Assembly: GCA_030686995.1 (NCBI GenBank)
Contig: CM060680.1
Coordinates: forward strand, 83,974,259 to 84,038,258
Length of the DNA stretch: 64,000 nucleotides
Origin: Artemisia argyi
Lineage: Eukaryota > Streptophyta > Magnoliopsida > Asterales > Asteraceae
Direction of reading: 5' to 3'
Made by a program: the position numbers and the translations under genes. The notes beneath the pieces were generated by a model that was given only the letters and a program-made list of their open reading frames with translations, was not told the origin of the DNA and ran no database searches. Shown here one piece after another: positions 11,693-21,318 of the stretch. Each line of letters opens with the position of its first letter. The first letter of the stretch is position 1.

Positions 11693-12309
11693 TATCACTT
11701 GCAAACAAGAACTAATATATTTATGATCAAAGGTTTTAGTATGATGATTTGAAAGAATTTGGACAGAAAGTTATAGTGCAAAAGGTGAGGAAAAATTACA
11801 GATTTGAACCAGTATTTATAGGCAAAAGATTCTGACAGAGGAGCGTATGCCGGCCCCCTTAAATCATGGCCGGCCCCCTCAAAATTATGGGGGCCGCCCC
11901 TTATAATTAAGGGGGCCGCCCACTGTAACGGCCTGAATTTTTGTCTTTTCTGGGGAAAGTTTATTTGGTGTAGATTTAACTGATTTTGGTTAAAAATTTG
12001 AATTCACATATTTCTTATGAAATAAACATTTTCCTTTAATTACCAAAAATGTTTTTCTTAAATATATAAAATGTTTATACCATTTTATATAATTTGTAAT
12101 TAGTAAATAAACCTTCCTTTGATCATAAAATGTATTAGGCACTTGTTTATTCATACCTTAAGTGAATTAGTTGGATATAATGATATTTTGTCACTAAATT
12201 CTTATTTACGTAATGATTTTACGTTTAATGATTTTACATTTTGTGATCGTCAAAACATAGTGATATCGAGAAATATTAATAACGTTTTTACACATTATTT
12301 ATATCAACA
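11693..12309 (-). repeat. Element B 3' LTR, proximal part (U3 side)
   Basis: Continues the LTR interrupted at 2914 and matches 18436-19035. It contains the U3 promoter on the minus strand and ends (its 5' terminus) at ATCAACA, next to the polypurine tract. It carries about 19 more bases of the GC-rich array than the other LTR copy, hence 1415 versus 1396 bp. Confidence 0.9.
11813..11923 (-). promoter_or_regulatory. Element B LTR promoter: TATA box plus GC-rich inverted-repeat array
   Basis: On the minus strand TATAAATA (11813-11820) lies about 30 bp downstream of an array (11849-11923) of alternating GGCCGGCCCCCTTAA and TTAAGGGGGCCGCCC units. The right LTR has the same layout with TATA at 18559-18566 and array at 18595-18649. 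The units are inverted repeats of one another and are rich in CpG and GCCGCC cores. Sirevirus LTRs are known for palindromic repeats near TATA; these would be the counterpart here. Confidence 0.65.
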
Positions 12310-12778
12310 ATCTCCCCCTTTTTGATGATTACAAAATCTAAACTCATTAAATCAAAAAATTATTATATATGCAAGTATTTAGTGAGTTTATATCACTTCT
12401 CCCCCTTTTGTGAACATCAAAAAGGTTGTCCCGAAGTCGGATAAGCTCCCCCTTAATGTGTACTCCCCCTCGTTTTAAGGTTACAAGACAAGTCGAGATA
12501 TGGAATGCTTGCAAAAATATTTATATAACACAATATATATGGAGCATGCAACAAATATATACATATAAATAAAACAATCACTAAAAGGATGAAAGGAAAT
12601 ACTTCAATTAATAGTTGAAAATAACAAACAACATACATCCAAGATGCATGAACAATACAAACCAATAAACTAAAGCCCTATGGGCTTACAATCAACCAAA
12701 ACTCTAATAGAAATGTTTTTCCTAGAGCTTGTCATCAAAATGGTTTAAAAAATTTTATTTTCCAACCATGAGCCATGC
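12310..12778 (-). other. Element B polypurine tracts and 3' noncoding stretch
   Basis: Four CTCCCCC blocks (about 12312, 12399, 12446 and 12463) read as AAGGGGGAG-type polypurine tracts on the minus strand. The first abuts the 3' LTR and is the likely plus-strand primer. From 12475 to 12778 I see only AT-rich sequence, apart from the stretch just after the 3' end of the first accessory ORF. Confidence 0.7.
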
Positions 12779-13411
12779 TTAGTTTGGGAGGAGCAATGTT
12801 GTAGGTGGAGATGATGGAGTTGATGGAGGTGTGTTTGATGTTGATGGAGGTGGAGGTGTGGTTGATGTTGGTGGTGGAGGAGTGGATGTTGTTGGTGGAG
12901 GTTGAGGAAACAAGCTTTCAATGTATGAAAACATGTAATGTATTTCATCTCTCAAGCCAAAGATGATGGTACGGTTATGGATGCAATAAAGGCAAGTATC
13001 ACCATGAGCTTCAAGTAAGCTCCATGGGATGGGATTGAAGTTTGGTGGGTTGAGTGGTGATGGTGAAAATTGTGCATCAAGAGGTGTGATGGGTGATAAT
13101 AAAAGAGTGATGTCTAAGGATGCATTTTCAAGAGGTGGTGGTGGTGGTATTCTTGGTGGAGGTGATAGGTGAGTGTTGATGTAGTCATTAATGGATGATG
13201 ATGATGATGATGGTATGGAGGAGGTAGAGGTTCCATGAGTTGATGATGTTTCGGATGGTGCATTTGGAGCACTAGGAGATGAGCATTGAGGTGGTGGTGA
13301 TGGAGTGGTATTATCATCATTTGTGAGATCAATGAAGAGTTGTTTTGGTGGTATGATAACAAGCTTTTGTTTCTTGGCTTTGTTGGAGGTGGTGGTTTTT
13401 GGTGATGACAT
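12779..13411 (-). CDS. Accessory ORF 1 of element B: proline-rich protein with C-X2-C motif
   Basis: 210 codons starting at a true ATG (13409-13411). I do not recognise the family. The N-terminus is Ser/Lys-rich (MSSPKTTTSNKAKK), then an acidic patch (LFIDLTNDD), long Pro/Ser/Thr-rich stretches, and near residue 140-165 a short conserved-looking part with C-L-Y-C followed by an Ile/Leu-periodic helix. The tail is nearly pure Pro/Thr/Ser. The neighbouring ORF at 14100-14795 has the same plan: M-(S/T)-S-P start, Lys-rich head, Pro-rich middle, C-X2-C and helix near the end. The two therefore look paralogous. It has its own TATA box at 13475 and the GC-rich array upstream. It occupies the place of pol in B. 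It could be low-complexity chance coding, but the paired layout argues against that. Confidence 0.55.
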   Translation of the reverse strand: MSSPKTTTSNKAKKQKLVIIPPKQLFIDLTNDDNTTPSPPPQCSSPSAPNAPSETSSTHGTSTSSIPSSSSSSINDYINTHLSPPPRIPPPPPLENASLDITLLLSPITPLDAQFSPSPLNPPNFNPIPWSLLEAHGDTCLYCIHNRTIIFGLRDEIHYMFSYIESLFPQPPPTTSTPPPPTSTTPPPPSTSNTPPSTPSSPPTTLLLPN

Positions 13412-13474
13412 GATGAATTGGTTGAGGTTGATGAATGTGATGATGATGGAGTGTGGATGAAAGGTGTATAAGGG

Positions 13475-13680
13475 TTTTATAGCATGGAATCATGTTTAGA
13501 AGTAGAATTAATTTGAAATTGCATTGTTAGATTCCAAAATCAGTTTAGTTTTTAAGGGAAATGGTAGCTGGGACTAGCAAAAGGAGTCACAAGTTGCAAA
13601 AGAAAACAGTGTAAAAACTGTTCTAGGTGGCCGGTCCCTTCAATTCATGGCCGGCCCCCTTAAAATTAAAGGGGCCGCCC
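13475..13680 (-). promoter_or_regulatory. Putative promoter of accessory ORF 1
   Basis: On the minus strand TATAAAA (13475-13481) is 64 bp before the ATG. Upstream, 13628-13680 repeats the LTR-type units (GGCCGGTCCCTTCAATT, GGCCGGCCCCCTTAAAATTA, GGGGCCGCCC on the + strand). The same combination precedes accessory ORF 2 and drives the LTR, so this looks like a copied promoter module. Confidence 0.5.
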
Positions 13681-14099
13681 ATCTGGTGAAATTCCAGACG
13701 ACCAAATTTCAAAAAATTTCCAAAAATGGTTTATATTTGTTTTGTGTTTGTAGCAAGCTCTATTGGAACATTTCATTTTAGTTTTGGTCTATTAGAGAAG
13801 TAAATATATAATCATAAACTAATCATGCAAACATAGATCAAAAGCAAGGAGAAAAGCATGCATAAAAACCAAGCAAATAATACTAATAGAACATAAGTCA
13901 CATTTATTGATTATTAAAGTAGATTATGTTAAAAACATAATCATTAGTACAAAGGCATACATATATGTGTATACATATATGCTTTTCTAGCAAATTACAT
14001 TAGATATAAATAAGTTGCCGACTTGAGGTCTCTTGAACTTGCATGGGGTACAAAGATTTGTGGTGAATTTATTAGGAGATGGAAACATGGTGATTGGAT
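13681..14099 (-). other. Spacer between accessory ORFs
   Basis: About 420 bp, AT-rich, containing short ATATGTGTATACATATATG-like sequence near 13960. No gene or repeat family recognised. It would contain the 3' end and poly(A) region of the ORF 2 transcript if that unit is real. Confidence 0.5.
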
Positions 14100-14795
14100 T
14101 TAGTGGTATGACGGTGAGGGATGTGGAGTGGAAGGAGTGGATCTAGGTATGTTGTACCTAATTAGTGGAGGTATTGGATGTGGACGAGTGAGGAGATATT
14201 CGATCCACGAAATATCTTCGCTTAGGTCAAGGATTTGTTTTTGGAAAAAGTAGCAACAAGGACAATAGTGGGTGTGGTTGATGACTTGATCCAAGTTAAG
14301 GGAGTGAGGTAGGAAATTTGAGTAAGGAGAGGATGGAGTTTTGTGCAAGTTGCGTTGTGCAAGATGCATAGCATTCAGATCACTAAGATAACGGATTTGG
14401 TTGATTTCTTCATGGAACTTTTGCTTTTCCGTGGTAATGTGGAGTAAATCATTTGGTGGAGGTGGATGAATTGGTGTTGTGTAGTTGGGGTTGTAGTTTG
14501 ATGATTGACCAAAGTGATATGGATCATTGTAGTTGGATGGAAATGAGGATGTATGATTTGGGATGAAATGGGATGATTGACCAATGTGGTAAGGTTTGTA
14601 GAGTGGTTCAAAGGAGTGTCCTTGCGATTTTGGAGTGTAGTTGGGAAAGTAGGTGTTTGGAGGTGTTGATTGATTACCAAATCCACTTGTTGTGACGGAT
14701 TTGTTTCGAGGGCTTTGTTTCTTTCTCCATGTGGGTTTTTCAGTCATCCTTGCTAGCTTAGAGGATTTTGATTTTGGTTTGTTGGGAGAGGTCAT
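14100..14795 (-). CDS. Accessory ORF 2 of element B: Pro/Asn/His-rich protein with C-X2-C motif
   Basis: 231 codons from the ATG at 14793-14795; a longer reading would need a TTG start at 14813. I do not recognise the family. The N-terminus is strongly basic (TSPNKPKSKSSKLARMTEK, then WRKKQSPRNK), suggesting nucleic-acid binding or nuclear entry (inference). The middle is rich in Tyr/Pro/His/Asn with repeated P(Y/N)xFGQSS-like units. Near residues 180-210, HYCPCCYFFQKQILDLSEDI gives C-P-C-C followed by an amphipathic helix, matching the C-X2-C/helix block of ORF 1. TATA at 14834-14841 is about 40 bp upstream, with the GC-rich array at 14988-15062. Confidence 0.55.
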   Translation of the reverse strand: MTSPNKPKSKSSKLARMTEKPTWRKKQSPRNKSVTTSGFGNQSTPPNTYFPNYTPKSQGHSFEPLYKPYHIGQSSHFIPNHTSSFPSNYNDPYHFGQSSNYNPNYTTPIHPPPPNDLLHITTEKQKFHEEINQIRYLSDLNAMHLAQRNLHKTPSSPYSNFLPHSLNLDQVINHTHYCPCCYFFQKQILDLSEDISWIEYLLTRPHPIPPLIRYNIPRSTPSTPHPSPSYH

Positions 14796-14833
14796 GATGG
14801 GATGGTTGATCAAGGATATGTTATGAGGAGAGG

Positions 14834-15062
14834 TATTTATAGTGTGCTGATTTTGTGTTTATAGAAGGATAAATTAGTAGAGGATTTACTAGACAAAATG
14901 TGTTTGTGAATTTAGGGAAGTGAGGAATCAAAATAGAGTGAAATGAGCTAAAAAGTGGAAAGCAAACAGGGAACCTCGACCATCAGGTGGCCGGCCCCCT
15001 TAATTAATGGCTGGCCCCCTTAAAATTAAAGGGGCCGCCCTTGACAATTATGGGGGCCGCCC
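14834..15062 (-). promoter_or_regulatory. Putative promoter of accessory ORF 2
   Basis: Minus-strand TATAAATA (14834-14841) is followed about 40 bp on by the ATG. Upstream, 14988-15062 carries four units: GGCCGGCCCCCTTAATTAA, GGCTGGCCCCCTTAAAATTA, GGGGCCGCCC and ATGGGGGCCGCCCA. Their order is the same as in the LTR array at 11849-11923. The array-to-TATA distance is about 150 bp here against 30 bp in the LTR. Confidence 0.5.
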
Positions 15063-15483
15063 AGAGCCTGGTTCTCAGATTGCTAGAAATGGTTTTTGAC
15101 AAAATTTTTTCCAGAAAGATCTTTATTTGGAGGTTTGGTTTTGGGCAAGTACATCTCTTTAGGAAACTTAATCAAGTATTATCTTAATTGAGTATGCAAG
15201 AGAAGTATGCATGTAGGCAACTAAACATATAATATAATTTCATGCAAAGAAAATCATGTAAAGGGACAATTAAGCAAGTCATATATCCTAAGGTAACTAA
15301 CTTAATAAAAGAGGCCAAGGCAACTAGTGAGTGAGAAGCTAGTGATGGAACAAATGTGACAAAATGAATATGTGTCTAGATTCAACATATGTGAAGATGC
15401 GATTTCTTCAACTCCTAATGCAAAAATAAAGATATCCTAAGAAGCAATCCAAAATCTCCCTGATTTTATTTGTTAAACCCACG

Positions 15484-15488
<5 letters not shown>

Positions 15489-15574
<86 letters not shown>
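15489..15574. repeat. (AT)n microsatellite
   Basis: About 86 bp of uninterrupted AT dinucleotides within element B. Confidence 0.95.
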
Positions 15575-15577
<3 letters not shown>

Positions 15578-16189
15578 ATTATATAATATGACAATTACAT
15601 GTGTAGTATCAAGCATGATTTACGAGAAAACGTTTTTAGCATTATTCAAAAATGTGTTTAAGAAAAGTTTTTGAAATGTAGTGTATGAACAAAGAGAAAT
15701 TTCATTAAGAGGATTTGTAATTAAAGGGTTTTAATGTTAAATAAGCATTTTAATCTTGTGAAACGCATTTAGTTATGAAAATTCTAGACTCGATTTGAAA
15801 GAGCCAAAATGATATTAAAGAAATTGAAGTGAAATACTTAATGATGATTATGAGCAAAATTTGATGAAATGTGTTATGAATGACTTACAATATTTGTTGC
15901 TAAAAATGAGAATAGTTTAGATAGATTGAGTTTTTAAAAATCATCAATTTTTGTGTGAAGTAGATACCTAGACTCAAGGACGAAGAAGAGAAAATAAAGC
16001 AATTTTATGCAATAATTGATTTATGAAAATGCAACAGAATTTTGTCAATTTGCTCCATCATCCCAAATCCTAAACGCTAGTGATCAAGTAGTACATGCAT
16101 AAAGAGTTTAGTGAATATATCTGTAGTGTAAATATTACAATAAACAAAATTATCACACGAACATACAATTAACAATCTTGGAAGTTTGA

Positions 16190-16193
<4 letters not shown>

Positions 16194-16229
<36 letters not shown>

Positions 16230-16238
16230 AAAAAAAAA
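16194..16238. repeat. Poly(A) tract
   Basis: About 43 A residues with one G, inside element B. It may be a simple-repeat expansion; no retroposon is seen attached to it. Confidence 0.9.
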
Positions 16239-16677
16239 CGTACCTTGCGTCTTAAAATGAATTAATTCAATAAGACTAATGAAAAAGTGAAAAGAGGAAG
16301 CAATGAGTTCCCAAGAAGACCGTAGAGAGAAAGCAATGCAATAGAGCACTCATAACAAGACTGCACCATAGTATCGCAGGCAAGTTCTTGAAGCATAGTC
16401 ACGTGAAGGTTTAAAAGCATGTCTCAATTGTTCGCCAGACTTCACATATATGCAAGTGTGCCAATCCACATGATTATGACACCTAACATGTAAAACAACT
16501 TGGTACCCAAAATCTTATGGGTCCTAGATGGTTAGTCACAACATCCATTGCATTTAAAATGCATATGGTATAGATGTTGTTAACAAGTGCAAGAATTTCT
16601 TATCAATATGTTTTCACACAATGATAATGGCTTTCTTGTCTCAAGAGATAAACAGTTGTTATGACTAGAGTAATTTG

Positions 16678-17571
16678 CTAAATTTCTCCACTAGGTTTTA
16701 CAAACTCTATTTGCTTTGATTTATTTGTCAAAGTATCATTAGCATTAAATCCTAATCCGGTTTTGTCATCAAAAGCCTTTTGAATATTAAGTAAGTATAT
16801 TAGTGATTTTGAGCTATTTTCAAATTTAGCAAGTATTTTTCCTTTTTCAAAATTTTCTTCAGTAGATGTTGAAGATTCATTTTTAAATGTTATATTTGAG
16901 TCTATGTTGAAAAAACATTTGAAGTTGCTTTCTAATTTTGAAAACTCTAATATGAATTGATCATAGCAAAAATGTTTGGTTTCGGATTGTACCTCATTTG
17001 GGGCTTTATATGCTTCACAATATTCGCATGCTATATAACGATCCTCTTCACCTTCCATGTCGCTCCATGTTTCATTTATAATCTTTCTTCGGATTTGGCT
17101 CATGTAATCTTCGTTGTTGATACCTTCAATGACCATATTTGAACTAGTAGCACTTGTATTTACATCAACTAAATGTTTGTTTATTAAATTTTCTAGAACA
17201 ATTAATTCTTGTGCAACATCAAGTTTATCATCTTTGGCTCGACATTTCCATTGGTGAAAGTTTAAAAAATATTTCCAAATATCATTTGCCGTTTTACAAA
17301 AGAATACCCTTTCATATTCAATTCCAGGTAGGGTTTTATAAATCATTAGTTTGGCTTTAGTATTTTTATCAATCTTTGTTTGGGGGTAATTGTATTGATT
17401 TTCAAAATCCATTTTTGTTTGAATATCACCAATTGAAATGATGTGCCAAAGATCTTGATCTATTGATTTCACATAATTTTCAAATTTATTTTTCCATTCA
17501 CTAAATTTCTCATTTTCAAAATATGGTGGTTTAAATGTCATTTTTCCTTCTAAATATTTTTCCGATTTCAT
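16678..17571 (-). pseudogene. gag: Copia Gag remnant of element B
   Basis: The ATG at 17569-17571 lies about 55 bp past the primer site, as expected for gag. Residues 1-120 are the copia Gag N-terminus (UBN2/DUF4219 type; FSEWKNKFENYVKSIDQDLW, then YERVFFCKTANDIW). The usual middle of Gag is shortened: no CCHC knuckle is present, only CEYCEAY and scattered Cys. The C-terminal end (DKTGLGFNANDTLTNK) resembles the distal Gag extension of Sireviruses. At 297 codons it is less than half the length of the element C Gag. It ends at TAG near 16678, not obviously broken, so a shortened Gag could be made. Capsid assembly with helper Gag is possible but not shown. Confidence 0.7.
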
Positions 17572-17625
17572 AGATCGATTTCAAGTTTTAAAATACAATT
17601 GATTTTAAAAATTTTGTATAACGTA

Positions 17626-17637
17626 GCTCTGATGCCA
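17626..17637 (-). other. Primer binding site of element B
   Basis: Minus strand TGGCATCAGAGC, 2 bases inside the right LTR. It differs at one base from the initiator Met tRNA site TGGTATCAGAGC. It establishes the minus orientation of B. Confidence 0.88.
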
Positions 17638-17639
17638 AT

Positions 17640-19035
17640 TGTGGAAAACTAGAAGGGGGGGTTGAATAGTTTTACGTCAATTTTTATTTCAAAACTTTAT
17701 TTTCAAAATCTTCAATACAAGATTTGTTGTAAAAATATACTTAATCTAAATGATCAATTTCACTTGTATATGTGTATGTATATATTGTATCTTTTTAGGT
17801 TATTTATAAAAACTTTATTTTGTGAATGAACCTTTTGTTTGAACTTTGTGTGAAATCAATTTTAGCACAATATCACAAGCTACAACTAGATGCAAATGTT
17901 TATGAGTGTGTAAACAATAAAGATGTAAATAAGATAATGAACAAGAGATGGGAAGATCAAACCAAGACACTACGGATTTATAGTGGTTCGGCTACAAGGT
18001 CTCCTTCCTTGCCCTACTCCACTCCTCGAGTCTCCTACTCGAGAGTTTTCTTCACTAATACAACGAGCTCCCTTTTGGCGGAGAAACCTTACACAACTTT
18101 TGCTTACACCGATTAACGACACTAAGCTAGATGTCAAGTTCTAATAGTAGCTAGAACCAATCTCACACCACTAGTCACTACATACTTTCTTCACGACTTA
18201 TACATGCCACTACTACTACACTACTTCTTACACCTTCACTACTTCTTCTTCACAACACAACTATTTCTTTACTACTTCTATTCACAACTACTAACCCACC
18301 TAGACCTATTTATTACACACCTTCTACACCTTTACAAATAATTTACACAACAACTAACAATATACACAACTCTTCAATACTTCTAAACAAGATGTTGGAG
18401 AAGTATTCTTCTCTTGCACTTTGAATGAGGATGGATAGTATCACTTGAAAACAAGAACTAATATGTTTATGATCAAAGGTTTTAGTAAGATGATTTGAAA
18501 GAATTTGGACAGAAAGTTATAGTGCAAAAGGTGAGGAAAAATTACAGATTTGAACCAGTATTTATAGGCAAAAGATTCTGACAGAGGAGCGTATGCCGGC
18601 CCCCTTAAAATTATAGAGGCCGCCCCTTATAATTAAGGGGGCCGCCCACTGTAACGGCCTGAATTTTTGTTTTTTCTGGGGAAAGTTTATTTGGTGTAGA
18701 TTTAACTGATTTTGGTTAAAAATTTGAATTCATATATTTCTTATGAAATAAACATTTTCCTTTAATTATCAAAAGTGTTTTTCTTAAATATATAAAATGT
18801 TTATACCACTTTATATAATTTGTAATTAGTAAATAAACCTTCCTTTGATCATAAAATGTATTAGGCACTTCATTATTCATACCTTAAGTGAATTAGTTGG
18901 ATATAATGATATTTTGTCACTAAATACTTATTTACGTAATGATTTTACGTTTAATGATTTTACATTTTGTGATCTTCAAAACATAGGGATACCGATAAAT
19001 ATTAATAACGTTTTTACGCATTATTTATATCAACA
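17640..19035 (-). repeat. Element B 5' LTR
   Basis: 1396 bp, from TGTGGAAAAC (its U5 end) to ATCAACA (its U3 start), followed by the target duplicate AGATA (19036-19040). Near-identical to the split LTR on the left. TATA at 18559-18566 and GC array at 18595-18649 on the minus strand. The 114-codon frame at 18845 starts in this LTR and runs into element A RT, so it is an artefact of the insertion. Confidence 0.92.
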
Positions 19036-21318
19036 AGATAGTCCGTGGGTTAGTCCTGTACATGTTGTACCAAAGAAAGGAGGGATGACTGTGGTGAAAA
19101 ATGACAACGGTGAATTGGTGCCCCAAAGGACAGTCACTGGTTGGCGTGTGTGCATCGATTATAGACAGCATGGATGTTTTCATGGATGATTTCTCGGTCT
19201 TTGGACACTCTTTCGATCGCTGTCTTGCTAACCTCGAAAAAATGCTCAAACGTTGCGAGGAGTCCAACTTGGTTCTAAACTGGGAAAAATGCCATTTTAT
19301 GGTAAAAGAAGGGATTGTGCTAGGGCACAAAGTCTCATGAAATGGAATTGAGGTGGACCGAGCAAAAATTGAAGCTATATCTAAGCTACCCTATCCAACT
19401 ACAGTCAAGGCAATACGTAGCTTCTTGGGTCATGCCGGTTTCTATAGGAGGTTCATTAAAGACTTCTCTAAAATAGCTCGGCCAATGAGTCAGTTACTTG
19501 TAAAGGATGCCCCTTTCGATTTCTCTCAAGAATGCAAGGATGCGTTCGATCAGTTGAAGTAGGAACTCACGCAAGCCCCGATCATGGTTACACCTAATTA
19601 GGAATTGCCCTTCGAAATCATGTGCGACGCCAGCGATTCTGTTGATGGAGCGGTATTAGGCCAAAGGCTTAACAAACACTTCCAGCCAATATACTATGCT
19701 AGCAAAACTATGAATCCTTCTCAAGAGAACTACTCCACAACTGAAAAGGAGCTATTGGCCGTGGTGTTCGCTTTTTATAAATTTTGCCAATATCTTGTCC
19801 TTTCAAAAACGGTCGTTTTTACAGATCATTCGGCTCTTCGATACCTTTTTGGTAAGCAGGACGCTAAACCATGACTAATTCGTTGGATCTTGTTGTTACA
19901 AGAGTTTGATGTTGAAATTCGTGATAAGAAGGGGGCAGAGAATCTTGCAGCTGATCACCTCTCTTGTATCGAAAATCCCAGCCTTAGCGAATTTGACAAG
20001 AGTGAGATTCGGGATTCATTTCCTGAAGAGCAGCTCATGTCAATATCTGATTCTGAGCCATGGTACATGGATTATGCTAACTATCTGGCAAGCAGAATTA
20101 TTCTGGAACACATGAACAGACACGAAAGAAAAAGGTTCTTCGCCCAATTAAAATACTACTTTTGGGACGAACCTTTCTTGTTCCGAAGATGTCCTGATCA
20201 AGTAATCAGGTGCTGTGTTTCGGAAAAAGAGGCAATGAAGATCATGAAAGAATGTCATTCTGGCCCCTCTGGGGTGCATCATGGAATGAACACCACTCCA
20301 CGAAAAAATTTCGATGCAGGATTCTATTGGCCTACAATATTTCGTGATGTAAAGGGAATGATATAAGCATGCGACACATGTCAACGAGCTGGAAATACCT
20401 CAAGGAGGGATGAAGCACCTCAGAATTTTATACAAGTTTGTGAGGTTTTTGACGTTTGGGGAATAGATTTTATGGGCCCCTTCCCATCTTCAGGGGGGAA
20501 CGAATATATCTTAGTGGCCATTCATTATGTTTCAAAATGGGTAGAGGCACAAGCACTTAGGACCAACGATGCTAGAGTAGTTATTCATTTCTTAAAGAAA
20601 CTGTTTGCTAGGTTCGGCATTCCTAAAGCTCTCATTAGTGATAGGGGGAACCCATTTTTGCAACGCACAAATGGAAAAGGTCATGAAAAGATATGGAGTC
20701 TCCCACCGATTCTCCACCGTTTATCATCCTCAAACCAACGGTCAAGTAGAAAACACCAATAGAGCAATTAAGAGAATATTAGAAAAAACGGTCAATCATA
20801 ACAGAAAGGATTGGTCATTTAAACTTGATGAAGCTTTATGGGCATTCCGAACTGCCAATAAAACACCAATTGGAACGACCCCGTTCCGCATGGTTTATGG
20901 CAAGGCATGTCACCTTCCCGTAGTACTGGAACACAAGGCATATTGGGCACTTAAGGCGTGTAATTTGGATTATACGGTCGCAGGAACAAATAGGTTCTTA
21001 CAACTCCAGGAGCTTGATGAATTAAGACTGGAAGCGTACGAATCCTCCGTTATGTATAAAGAAAGGGCGAAAAGATGGCATAACCAACGAATTAAGAGAC
21101 CTAAGGAGTTCTCAGAAGGAGACAAAGTTCTACTATATAACCCTCGTTTAAGGTTGTTTCCTGGGAAACTTAAATCTAGATGGTATGGACCGTTTACCGT
21201 GAAAAGCTCCTCTAAAACTGGAGCTATTATGTTAATGGACGATGAGCGTAGAGAATTCACCGTGAATATACAACGTGTTAAGCATTATCAGGAAAATGGT
21301 AATGAAATGATCAATTAG
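19036..21318 (+). pseudogene. pol: Athila RT (deleted), RNase H and integrase (element A)
   Basis: Resumes RT at DSPWVSPVHVVPKKGG and GWRVCIDYRQ, then jumps at about 19168 straight to DVFMDDFSVFG, the FMDD box. Roughly 100 residues of RT fingers/palm are deleted and the frame shifts. Next come the RT thumb (FLGHAGFYRRFIKDFSKIARP), RNase H (CDASDSVDGAVLGQ, TEKELLAVVFAF, TDHSAL) at 19605-19874, the integrase zinc region (H and H near 20258-20283, CDTC about 20370), and the integrase core with DFMGPF, SDRG and GQVEN. A 1-nt frameshift lies at about 20655 near SDRG. The C-terminus has the RWYGPF motif and lacks a chromodomain. Stops at 19340, 19562, 19601, 19874 and 20366 (last bases, approximate). 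Confidence 0.92.

Larger units (their letters stand above)
15063..16677 (-). other. Element B internal region without recognised gene
   Basis: No coding region, tRNA or known domain seen in either strand. It contains a perfect AT microsatellite and a poly(A) tract (listed separately) and generic AT-rich sequence. It occupies the position where protease, integrase and RT would lie in an autonomous copia element. Confidence 0.6.
2117..19035 (-). mobile_element. Element B: non-autonomous Sirevirus-like copia element with accessory ORFs
   Basis: Both ends are exact: TGTGGAAAAC at 2117 and CAACA at 19035, flanked by the 5-bp duplication AGATA. The primer site (17626-17637, reading TGGCATCAGAGC on the minus strand) next to the right LTR fixes the orientation as minus. 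Reading right to left: 5' LTR (17640-19035), Gag remnant, about 1.6 kb without recognised genes, two related proline-rich ORFs each behind its own TATA box, repeated polypurine tracts, and the 3' LTR (2117-2914 plus 11693-12309, split by element C). No protease, integrase, RT or RNase H is present. Repeated polypurine tracts and GC-rich repeats just upstream of TATA are known features of the Sirevirus lineage. Mobilisation would need proteins in trans. Confidence 0.88.

Noticed and set aside
12745..13362. His/Leu-rich frames overlapping accessory ORF 1, and similar frames at 14375-14686 and 58996-59253
   Set aside because: Shadow translations of low-complexity coding sequence in other frames.
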